This document shows, in pieces, positions 11,636 to 20,593 of a stretch of DNA of 64,000 bases. Numbering within the stretch: position 1 is the stretch's first letter; each line of letters starts with the position of its first letter. The translations under genes were made by a program, and so were the position numbers. The stretch comes from Aricia agestis (taxonomy: Eukaryota > Arthropoda > Insecta > Lepidoptera > Lycaenidae). The notes under the pieces were generated by a model. That model ran no database searches, was not told where the DNA came from, and saw only the letters and a program-made list of their open reading frames with translations. The stretch lies in the NCBI RefSeq assembly GCF_905147365.1, contig NC_056417.1, positions 10,562,501 through 10,626,500 on the forward strand, in the 5' to 3' direction.

Positions 11636-12099
11636 TTAGACCACACCCATCACAGATGTTTCATTTGTGAAACCATCCCTAGTGTGACGATATGCAATTT
11701 CACATCTAAAAATTGAAACCACCCAAATATTTTACAATGTTGCTATTTAATTTACTAAAATGTCATGTCACGAAACTTAGAATGGGGGGGGGATCTTTTT
11801 GTCTTGTCACACTTCGTCGACAACATGTAGGTGTGACGTACTTTATGGATGACCCCTTAGGGGAACATCTCCGAGAGCTCCGACTGCGTATAATTCCGAT
11901 GGTTCATTTGTCGACCTTGAATAAATTGAATGATAAAGTAACAATTTGCGTTCAAGAAATGGAGGGGATGTAGGGGTTTCTGATAACCTACAAGATAGAA
12001 TCTTGCTTTTCAATCGTTGATATTCGTAGTCTCGTAGAAGACCGACTAAATCTGGCAATTTAATTTTACAGAGCAGAACAATCCATACTTTTATGATAC
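11636..12099. other. No gene seen
   Basis: Contains an 8-G run at about 11784. The 127-residue minus-strand open frame reaching 12226 overlaps the HelA 5' part and has no known domain. Confidence 0.4.
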
Positions 12100-12244
12100 T
12101 GATCCATACTAATATTATAAATTCGAAAGTGTATCTGCCTCTGTGTCGGTATGTCTGTCTGTCTGTTACCTCTTCACACCAAAACCGCTGAACCGATAAT
12201 TTACTTTGAGTCCCGGGAAAGGTCATTAGATACTTTTATTCAGG

Positions 12245-12569
12245 TTACTCCCACACCGGTTTCGGTGACGGTGGCAGGAGTAATTTTATAGTGCCCAAGT
12301 GTGTGCGCAGTACACAAGAGCACTCTCTATTCCTTTACTCTCATAACCCAGTGTAACGAACGACCGACACGACTGGCGAGAGATCAGGCGCAGGACCGAC
12401 TTTTTTACATGTCCATCCGACGCATGGATCATCTTACTAGTCAGACAATTAGGTGATCAGCCTGCATTGTCCTAACCAAACTTGGAAAATAACATGTTTC
12501 CAACGCGGGAATCGAACCCACGACCTTCGAGTTAAGAGCCGCGCTCTCAAGCACTGGACTACGGAAGCG
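12245..12569 (-). mobile_element. tRNA-derived SINE B, copy 2, 9-bp TSD
   Basis: Reverse-oriented copy with tail ctcccacaccggtttcgg at the left and degenerate tRNA-like head ending acggaagcg at the right. ttattcagg is duplicated at 12236-12244 and 12570-12578. Compared with the copy at 50 kb it lacks about 20 bases near the tail. Confidence 0.85.
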
Positions 12570-12609
12570 TTATTCAGGAATTGAGGTAAATAGTATTTTA
12601 AAAAGATAA

Positions 12610-12970
12610 AACCGACTTCAAAATTGTACGTAATTGAAAATTGAAATTGCCTTATCTCAAAAACTACTAAACCGATTTTGATGAAACTTGTAGTGTTCCC
12701 TAAGTTGAACAATACCTAGTACAATAAAAAAAAAGAATTACTTGAATTGGACTTGCAGTATCCAGAGATATGCGAACACAAACATGAAAACATAAATATA
12801 TTACATACATACAATATACATACATAATATTTTGTTGTTCAGATACTGAAATAGACTAACATGTACAAAAATTGTGTAGTTCTGTTTCCAGAACTACCCA
12901 ATTTTTGTACATGTTAGTCTATTACATACATTTGCGTCGAATTGATAGCCTCCTTTTTTTGAAGTCGGTT
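12610..12970. mobile_element. Repeat D with aaccgacttc / gaagtcggtt ends
   Basis: The ends are perfect 10-bp inverted repeats. The interior includes aactactaaaccgattttga and a 74-bp hairpin (separate entry). Related fragments occur at 27642-27752, 32333-32393, 55318-55566 and 59042-59330. The class is unknown to me. Confidence 0.55.
12850..12923. repeat. Long hairpin, 35-bp arms, 4-base loop
   Basis: Arms 12850-12884 and 12889-12923 pair at 34 of 35 positions around the loop tttc. It lies inside repeat D near its right end. Confidence 0.95.
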
Positions 12971-13036
12971 AAAAATGTACAGTTCTCGCGCGATAAGCGA
13001 ATCTTGGGGCTACGGAATTGCGGGTTCATTATAACT

Positions 13037-13603
13037 GCACTGTACGTTAAAGTGCGACAAAGCTTTATATGAACATGGGCGGCGCTGCTGGTAAAGGAGA
13101 ACTGTCAAAAATGATGTTTGTGTATGATGGCAGCATTAGTTCCTTTTTTTGCCACGTTCATTTAAAGCCTTGTCGAGCTCTACTCGAGTTTGATCAGAAA
13201 CGCGGCTGAGTTATTCTACTGCATATATTGTTTTGCTACTTTGACGACATGACCTAGAAGTTTTACTAGTACAGTAAACTTAGTTTACATCGCTGAAAAT
13301 AAAGACCAAAACATCAAAAACAATAACACTGTATTTCAAAACCCCCTTTAAATTAAAAACTTCACCAATAACTACGATTTACTGGAACGGTTCATTAGAA
13401 ATTAAAATTAAAAAACAAAGAAATAGCTCCAAGGAAGTAGGGAGTTGGCGTACAAATTATAAATTAATTAACAGAGAGGGCCCGAACAATTTAAGATTGC
13501 TGGCGTGGCGCCGTGCCAACAATGCCTGCCCATTTTAATAATTATGACTTATTCCGTTTAATCCAACGTACACAAGCTAGATTCGAAATGCATCTACAAG
13601 GCT
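13037..13603. other. No gene seen
   Basis: AT-rich; nothing recognised. Confidence 0.5.
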
Positions 13604-13797
13604 GGCCGCATACACAGTTTTCCGTATTCGTGTTGCATTGAATCAGTTGAAAATACATTAACAAGCGCACATGTTGGTTTTTTCCGAACGGAACGAATTC
13701 CTAGTACATTTCAAGTGTAAGCCGGCGTCATCGTGCGTAAAAAAACTAACGTTTGCGCTAATCTCACGGAATTCCGAATACGGAAAACGAATGCAGA
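13604..13797. mobile_element. Possible small MITE
   Basis: gttttccgtattcg (13616-13629) and cgaatacggaaaac (13776-13789) are perfect inverted repeats, with partial matches outside them. No target duplication was found, so the boundaries are uncertain. Confidence 0.4.
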
Positions 13798-14825
13798 AAT
13801 CAAATACATAAAACTTACATTTGCGGCTAGCCAATTTTCTAAATTGTTTATTTCAACTAAGGACTAAGGACGGCGGTAAAAATTCGTTGCTATAATTACT
13901 AAGCTTTTAGTAAAGGGCTGGACTAATTTAAGTGATTTAATGATTTGGATAGGGTTAGGAATTGCTGAACATATTCTATTGGTCATACCGAAAATAACGG
14001 AGCAAAACCACGTATGCCGAGTCAGCTGGAAATTTTATAATTTTTTATTCATTAATAAACCCGAGTATGTGCAAGCCAGAGATTATGATGATTTAAGTAG
14101 CCAAAGAATATTTTTATTCTACCTTAGATTATAAGCAACTGATGATTGAGAAGTCAATAAAAGTATAATATTATTTATTAAGAATGATCCGGGTAATATA
14201 AGAATTATTTGATAATATTTATATTAGTTCGCTGATATAATATTATTTAACTTATCCATCAAATTAAACTTTCTAAATAAAGAAGCTGTTAAAAATAAAA
14301 TAATATACAGATATATTTATCATAAAGATAAATCCTACGCGTTCCGTAAATATATTACTCTCAGAGAATCACCAGCAAATAGATAAATACTGACTATAAA
14401 TTCGATAGCGAATAGAAAACACCGCCTTTGTTATGTTCGGTGTTATGCAACGAAATAGCTTTCCTATTTTAATGACAGAAACAACGGGAGTGCCGGCAGA
14501 AATGGACACGATACAGCTGTAAGCTTAGCATGGTCCTCTTTCTTCGGAAGAATAGACAAAAGGATAAATCGACGAAGGTAATCCGCCATTTTATCACTAA
14601 AATCCGCCAGTATGTCGATTCTTTCCCATTTCTAATGTTGTTATGCTAAGCCTGCAGGTAGGTTATACATTTTTGCCATACTATAGAAAAAGAGGGGATA
14701 GGGGCACTGCGCCGCAGAAGCCTACTGCCTTCTTACGAATCTTTAAACTATTGTGTAGCTTTTATCACGCGGCGACTGAATCAAGAAATTCCGTAACGAA
14801 AATAAACTTAACACTGAGGGTGTTC
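13798..14825. other. No gene seen
   Basis: AT-rich. Two small plus-strand frames (13940-14134, 14643-14894) show no family motif; the second runs into the MITE at 14826. Confidence 0.5.
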
Positions 14826-15121
14826 CATAAAGTTAATATACCTAGCGGAATAGAGAAACAAAGGCCTGAGCAAGCGAGATGTCACTATCAGTAATACTGC
14901 GTGGTAAAAAGACACGTGTGATACATGACAGCAGCACTCTTTTTTTGACGTCCAGTCAGCACGTGCCGAACGTTGACAATTTAATCTCATAGAAATCATG
15001 TTCAATCATGCTTGTGTAAGTGTATACGTACACATATTTTTACACACAGATGAAACCAATTTCGGTTACGTTTGACAGCTCGAGATTGTTGCTCTATTCC
15101 GCTAGGTATATTAACTTTATG
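14826..15121. mobile_element. hAT-like MITE C, copy 2, perfect 8-bp TSD
   Basis: Reverse-oriented relative to copy 1, with intact terminal repeats CATAAAGTTAATATACCTAG at both ends. gggtgttc is duplicated exactly at 14818-14825 and 15122-15129. Confidence 0.92.
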
Positions 15122-15305
15122 GGGTGTTCTTAACACAGGTTCCGACAGTGCCAATAGGCGCGGCATTGCCGTGCATCGTCTGACGTTGCTTCAATTTGGC
15201 AGACTTCGGCACGGTGTTTGTGTGCGTACGACTCGACGTATGCGAATTATATTAAAAGTGAATAAGTTGTTAAAAAAAGCTATACAATAGCTTTAGCACG
15301 GCAGT

Positions 15306-15386
15306 CCTCGAATGTCACTTTTTTAAAACTTTTATTTAACTTACAGAGCAAGTTAAATAAAAGTTTTAAAAAAGTGACATTCGAGG
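15306..15386. repeat. Perfect 37-bp inverted repeat, 7-base loop
   Basis: Arms 15306-15342 and 15350-15386 are exact reverse complements around acagagc. The outer end reads cctcgaatgtcac. No repeat boundary or target duplication is apparent around it. Confidence 0.95.
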
Positions 15387-15565
15387 TATGATATGATGTA
15401 TGTAAGTATGTATGTTCGGGTGAAATCTTGTAACTCTATTTTGGAGTAGATATATTTTTTAAACAGGTCACGTGTGCCAATAAGAGGTAAACATTTTCTA
15501 CCAATTCCAATACAATATAGTGTATTAAGGCTGCTAAATAACTTTTTTACTTCAAAAAGTTCGGT

Positions 15566-15768
15566 ATATCTTATATATTTAAACGAGCAATTCTTGTATA
15601 TATATATTTATAATTGGAATCTCGGAATCGGCTCCAACGATTTTCATTAAATTCAGTATATAGGGGGTTTCGGGGGCGAGAAATCGATCTAGCTAGGAAT
15701 CACTTTTAGAAAATGTCATTTTATTCGTGTTTTATCGAATACCGAGCAAAGCTCGGTCAAATAGCTAG
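15566..15768 (-). mobile_element. Repeat D2, complete reference copy
   Basis: On the minus strand it starts ctagctatttgaccgagctt and runs through cgatttctcgcccccgaaac to aagaattgctcgttta. It matches the outer halves of the interrupted copy at 27098-27500 and so defines the insertion there. Probably a non-LTR 3' end. Confidence 0.6.
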
Positions 15769-16387
15769 TTATTATAATGCAAGTTATGTCATGGCAAATG
15801 TGTGGTCTTCAAATGGCATTTTAAAATTTGATTCATAAAGCCAAAAAGCCTAAAATAACAATTACATTACACACACTAACAAATATTAGCAAACAAAACA
15901 ATTTACATATTTAATAGGTACTAGAACAATAACCTAATCCTTTCTTCGTAATCGGGTAAACAAAATTACAGCGGATTTGCATTAATGGCACAAAAGGTTT
16001 GTTAATACTTCTAAATGGCTCGGCAAAATTTTACGTACACACATATTTTTGGGTAATGGAGTAATTAAATTTTGCAAAAAAACTACATGACATATCAGCT
16101 ATGAAGTTAAAATTAGGATTGTCCATAAACATCAATGGAAGGCATAACGTTAAATTAGCAATAATCTCGACCAACATTACGTTTTGAACTTTTGGTAAGC
16201 TTCTCGAATCAGCTTTCACATAAATAAGAGAACTTGCATTTGATGAACCAGCCCTTATAAAGACGATTGAAAGGAAATTTTACTTAACAAATATAAATAA
16301 ACATGAAATAAACACGAGGAGATGTAGGGTTTGGTGGTCAGTATTTCTTATGACATTTAACACCTTGTTGATATTTGACAATGCTTT
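15769..16387. other. No gene seen
   Basis: AT-rich. The minus-strand frame at 16031-16219 has no known motif. Confidence 0.5.
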
Positions 16388-16551
16388 TTTTAGGGTGCCG
16401 TACCTTAAGGGTAAAAACGGGAGCCTATTTTTGAGACCGCGATGTCTGTCCGTCTGTCCGTCTGTCTCCAGGCTGTAACTCAAGAACCGCTATAGGTATA
16501 TATAGCTAGACTTCTGAAACTTTCACAGATTATGTATTTCTGGTGCCGCTA

Positions 16552-16889
16552 TTTTTTTTTTTTTTAAGAAATAAGGGGGCAAATGAGCAAACGGGTCACC
16601 TGATGGAAAGCAACTTCCGTCGCCCATAGACACTCGCAGCATCAGAAGAGCTGCAAGTGCGTTGCCGGCCTTTTAAGAGGGAATAGGGTAATAGGGGAGG
16701 GTAGGGAATGGAAGGGAATAGTTGAGGGTAGGGAAGGAATAGGGTAGGGGTTAGGGGATTGGGCCTCCGGTAAACTCACTCACTCGGCGAAACACAGCGC
16801 AATCGCTGTTTCACGCCGGTTTTCTGTGAGAACGTGGTATTTATCCGGTCGAGCCGGCCCATTCGTGCCGAAGCATGGCTCTCCCACGT
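16552..16889 (-). mobile_element. SINE A copy inserted in repeat G
   Basis: Reverse-oriented full copy: T-run and aaataagggggcaaa at the left, ctctcccacg at the right. Its flanks are both repeat G sequence, as shown by comparison with the copy at 59.6 kb. Confidence 0.85.
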
Positions 16890-17005
16890 ATAAACTATAA
16901 CTATATATATAGGCTATAACAACAGATACTAAAAACAAAATAAAGTTAATATTCAAGGGGGGCTCCCATACAACAAACCTTATTTTTTTGGTTTTTTTGG
17001 CTCGT

Positions 17006-17504
17006 TGTGGCGGTATTGACGCGGTTTGAAGGAAAGAACGGTAATCACGCCAATTCGTCACATTGGGACGAGGAATAGAGATTCCTCGACGTTACACACA
17101 ACAATGAGCAACCAAAAACAACGAGCACTCACCAGATTTGCTGGAAGACGCCGTTGAGTGGGTTCAGTAGCTCCTCGATACGTCTGTTGGTTCTGTGGAT
17201 GTCTGGGTAAATTCAGCTGGCCAGCTATCACGTTAGGATTTAGGATTCCAATGTCCACACACGATTCACCAGTAATTTTGGTGTAACTCGCGATCGCGGT
17301 AATGTGCAATTAATTAGATGCACGCGTTACAAAGTCTTGAGACGCTCTCGGCGAGAGGCGGAAAACGAATATGGCGACTCCCGCGTCAAACAGCGTCACA
17401 GGATCGTGTCTCGCCCGTCATTGGCTACTATCGTTGTGTGCGTTAACAGGTGACAAGTTGACGCGCGGTAAATATGAATTTTGAATTATTGTAGAAACGA
17501 TACA
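17006..17504 (-). repeat. BEL 3' LTR, 499 bp
   Basis: On the minus strand it starts TGTATCGTTTC and ends CCGCCACA, the usual TG...CA. By eye it is identical to the other LTR except that it lacks three bases (tta) about 30 bases from the end at 17006. The small open frame inside appears in both LTRs and is not a gene. Confidence 0.95.
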
Positions 17505-17515
17505 TTCCGCCCACC
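17505..17515 (-). other. Putative polypurine tract
   Basis: On the minus strand ggtgggcggaa directly precedes the 3' LTR, where the plus-strand primer of LTR elements lies. It contains one T and one C, so it is an imperfect tract. Confidence 0.5.
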
Positions 17516-17635
17516 AAAATACCAACTGGGATTTTCTTAAACTGATAAAAGAAACGATAAAATATAAATAACTTACGGTACTAAGCTTAAACTGCTAGGT
17601 TGCTACTAAAACTAAGCGGTAATTGATTCTATTTG

Positions 17636-20590
17636 TCATTCCATAGGAAGAGGACACAATTTGACCAGGGGTCGTTTGAGCAAATGATCATGACGAGTTC
17701 GAATAGTGGCCACCCGAACTACTCCATCTGGTCCAGGATGTAGTGATACTACGCGTCCCAGCGGCCAGTGGAGAGGAGGTCGATTGGTATCTTTAATCAA
17801 CACGATAGAATTTATTGTTAATGGTTTCGAATCTTTGGTCCATTTCGCTCGCTGAGTTAAGCCATGTAAGTATTCATGCCTCCAACGTTTCCAAAACTGC
17901 TGTTGATAAGATTGAATCAGTTGCCACCGGTTCAATCGATGAATTTTAACGTTAGTGTAATCTGGATCCGGAACTGTGGTTAAGGGTTCCAACGTTAAAA
18001 AATGACCCGGGGTCAAAACGCTTAAATCGTTAGGATCCGAACTCAGTGGACACAAAGGTCTGGAATTCAAAACGGATTCGATTTGAGTAAAGAGCGTGGC
18101 AAGCTCTTCAAATGTCAAAGCTTGATCCCCAACGATACGATACAAATGTGATTTTGCGGCCTTAATTTGGATTTCCCATGCTCCTCCGAAATGAGGGGCA
18201 GAAGGGGGATTAAACTTAAAAGAAATTTGCTCTGCTTGCGAGGCTTGTTCTACATATGATGCGAGTTGTGCGCTCGCGCCTACGAAATTGGTACCGCAAT
18301 CAGAATGGATTACGTTACATCGACCGCGGCGAGAAATGAATCGGCGCAATGCCGCGATAAAACCATCGGTCGATAAAGTAGATACTACTTCAAGATGCAC
18401 GGCTTTTGTACTTAGGCACACGAACAAGCATAAATAGGCCTTATCTAGCTTAGCGCCCCTATGGGTACCTAATTTAATTCGAAAAGGCCCTCCGAAATCA
18501 ACACCTACCTCTGAAAACGGTTTCGTTTGATTAACGCGAAAGGCAGGCAAATCACTCATAAACGGTTTCGGGTTAAGACGATAACATCGTATACATTTCG
18601 AAAGTTGATTTCGAATTGCACGTTTTGCCGCAAATATCCAAAATTGTTGTAAAACTAAATAATGAGTCGTATTTAGACCTGGATGAAAGTTGTTTCGGTG
18701 AACAGATTCGATTACGGCTGTTGTAAGAACACACTTCCTTGGTAACAAGGCAGGGTGCTTATGTTCAAATTCTAGGCCTGAGTGAGCGAGACGTCCGCCC
18801 ACCCTGAGAATACCTAATTTATCGATAAATGGACTCAGCTTTCGAAAACTTCGCGGTAATGATTTTCCATGTTTCAAGTTTGAAATTTCTAATGAAAAAT
18901 AGCGATTTTGAAAATGTTTTACGATAATAAGTAGCGCACGATGACGCTCGACTTCGTTAATAAAATTAGTTTCGTACGATATGCCTGTGCGGCGCGCTTT
19001 ATTAGCAAATCTAAAAATATAGGCTAGAATGCGACAAATTTTGTCAAGAGATGAATATTTCTCGAACATTTGATCGATAATGGACGGTTGTTGATCGGTA
19101 TTGCTTTTGTCGATTACGAGAGCTACGCGACGTTGCTCAGATAAGACCACATCATTGTTAGCATGGGTCCTCGATCTGTCCTCTGGCCAATGAGAAGGTG
19201 ATTGGGACAGCCAGTGAGGCCCCGGAGGATCGCTGGGTAATTGGCCACGTGAACAGACGTCTCCGGGATTCGTAGCAGAAGGAACGTACCTCCAACACTC
19301 GGTAGGTACGATATCCTGGATGTGACTGACACGATTTGCGATAAAAGTCGCCCATCGCGACGAAGGCGATCGCAACCAAGCCAGGGTAACAGTGGAGTCA
19401 CACCAAAGGAAAATCTCATGAATGGGAATCCGTAAGGTATCCCTGACGAACTTCATGAGATCGGCGAGTAGAACGGCTCCACACAACTCTAAGCGAGGCA
19501 GCGATTGCTTCTTAAGAGGGGCAACGCGAGCTTTTGCACAGACGATAAAAACACGTATAGAACCGTCAGACAAGGTCACACGTAGATAAATGACAGCGCC
19601 ATACGCTAATTCAGAACTATCGAAGAAACCATGTAATTGATACGATAAAGCGTTTTTACTAAAGAATTTACGTGGAATCTTTAGGTTCTTAATTAAAGAA
19701 AGCTGACGAGAGAAATTGTTCCATTGGGAAACAATTTCCGGTGGAGGAGTTTCATCCCACGACGAACCGATAATCCAAAGTTTTTGAATTAAAACCTTGG
19801 CAAGAATTGTTAAAGGGGACAAAAAACCTAAAGGGTCAAAGATTCTAGCCACCTCACTTAGAATCGTTCGTTTGGTGCAGGAATTGTTTGTCGGTTGAAC
19901 GGTAAAAACGAACGAATCCGAGGCAGGCTCCCATTTGAGGCCTAAAACCTTGACAGTTGTGTCTGTCGCTTCGGTAAAAGTTCTAGATTCCGATAGACAA
20001 ACCTCTGAGGGAAGATCACTCAGAAGTTCAGGGCAGTTACTTACCCATTTTCGCAGCTCAAAGGAACCACGACCAAGAAGAGCGATAACCTGTGATTTTA
20101 TGTCACGTGCCTCCTCCAGCGAAGAACTTCCGGTAATGACGTCATCGACATATATCTCGGAAGTTAGAACGGTTTTAGCCTTCGGGTACTCGTGACCTTC
20201 ATCGTTGGCTAATTGCTGTATGACGCGACATGCAAGAAATGGAGCAGAAGAAACTCCGTACGTTACGGTATTCAAGATGTACTCTTGAAGGGGCTCATTT
20301 GGATGAGCACGCCAGAAAATACGCTGATAATTGCGATGATGAGGAACTAAATTAATTTGACGATACATTTGACGAACATCACACATAAAAACTACTTCAT
20401 GTTCGCGATAACGAAGAAGGATTTCAACAATATTGGACTGCAACTTTGGACCAGTCAGTAGTGTGTCGTTTAGCGATTTGCCGGTAGCATCCTTGGCAGA
20501 CGCATCGAAGACGACACGAAGCTTAGTCGTCGCGCTATCCGGTCGCAGAATGCAATGATGCGGTATATAATACCTTCCCTGTCCGACTTG
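17636..20590 (-). CDS. pol: BEL/Pao Pol: reverse transcriptase, RNase H, integrase
   Basis: The visible frame continues directly after the TAA at 20593-20591; residue numbers here count from the first listed start codon (20443). The RT palm motif YVDD is at 98-101. RNase H acidic residues fit D274 (FFDSS), E318 (LPRLEL) and D348 (LWCDS). Integrase has an HX4H (581, 586) and CX2C (616, 619) zinc site, then D648 (GVDFGG), D714 (HSDCGTNF) and E756 (GGAWE). The C-terminal 100 residues, with NRWQL and WPLGRV, match the DUF5641-type end of BEL integrases. The first 49 codons upstream carry early RT sequence such as LRVVFDASA, so translation probably arrives from the Gag side rather than starting internally. 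All catalytic residues appear present. Confidence 0.93.
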   Translation of the reverse strand, partial: QVGQGRYYIPHHCILRPDSATTKLRVVFDASAKDATGKSLNDTLLTGPKLQSNIVEILLRYREHEVVFMCDVRQMYRQINLVPHHRNYQRIFWRAHPNEPLQEYILNTVTYGVSSAPFLACRVIQQLANDEGHEYPKAKTVLTSEIYVDDVITGSSSLEEARDIKSQVIALLGRGSFELRKWVSNCPELLSDLPSEVCLSESRTFTEATDTTVKVLGLKWEPASDSFVFTVQPTNNSCTKRTILSEVARIFDPLGFLSPLTILAKVLIQKLWIIGSSWDETPPPEIVSQWNNFSRQLSLIKNLKIPRKFFSKNALSYQLHGFFDSSELAYGAVIYLRVTLSDGSIRVFIVCAKARVAPLKKQSLPRLELCGAVLLADLMKFVRDTLRIPIHEIFLWCDSTVTLAWLRSPSSRWATFIANRVSHIQDIVPTECWRYVPSATNPGDVCSRGQLPSDPPGPHWLSQSPSHWPEDRSRTHANNDVVLSEQRRVALVIDKSNTDQQPSIIDQMFEKYSSLDKICRILAYIFRFANKARRTGISYETNFINEVERHRALLIIVKHFQNRYFSLEISNLKHGKSLPRSFRKLSPFIDKLGILRVGGRLAHSGLEFEHKHPALLPRKCVLTTAVIESVHRNNFHPGLNTTHYLVLQQFWIFAAKRAIRNQLSKCIRCYRLNPKPFMSDLPAFRVNQTKPFSEVGVDFGGPFRIKLGTHRGAKLDKAYLCLFVCLSTKAVHLEVVSTLSTDGFIAALRRFISRRGRCNVIHSDCGTNFVGASAQLASYVEQASQAEQISFKFNPPSAPHFGGAWEIQIKAAKSHLYRIVGDQALTFEELATLFTQIESVLNSRPLCPLSSDPNDLSVLTPGHFLTLEPLTTVPDPDYTNVKIHRLNRWQLIQSYQQQFWKRWRHEYLHGLTQRAKWTKDSKPLTINSIVLIKDTNRPPLHWPLGRVVSLHPGPDGVVRVATIRTRHDHLLKRPLVKLCPLPME

Positions 20591-20593
20591 TTA
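20591..20593 (-). other. In-frame TAA between Gag-Pro and Pol
   Basis: Codons before and after are in one phase (…CCT TAA CAA…). It is the only stop between 22861 and the Pol stop near 17636. Either a point change in this copy or its source, or a stop passed by readthrough. Confidence 0.9.

Larger units (their letters stand above)
12100..13036 (+). mobile_element. HelA copy split by two insertions
   Basis: The 5' part (12100-12244) runs tccatactaatattataaat, gttacctcttcac, accgctgaaccg, gagtcccgggaaagg. The 3' part (12971-13036) runs aatgtacagttctcgcgcga and tacggaattgcggg. Between them lie a SINE B with a 9-bp TSD and a D repeat. Reconnecting the outer parts gives the usual HelA order. Confidence 0.7.

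Noticed and set aside
11843..12226. 127-residue minus-strand protein
   Set aside because: It overlaps the 5' part of a HelA copy and has no conserved motif.
17058..17309. 83-residue frame found twice (also 23667-23918)
   Set aside because: It is duplicated only because it lies in the two LTRs; no protein features.
17505..17635. Envelope gene in the BEL element
   Set aside because: Only about 130 bases separate the Pol stop from the 3' LTR.
19123..19419. Frames inside the Pol region in other phases
   Set aside because: Shadows of the real Pol frame.
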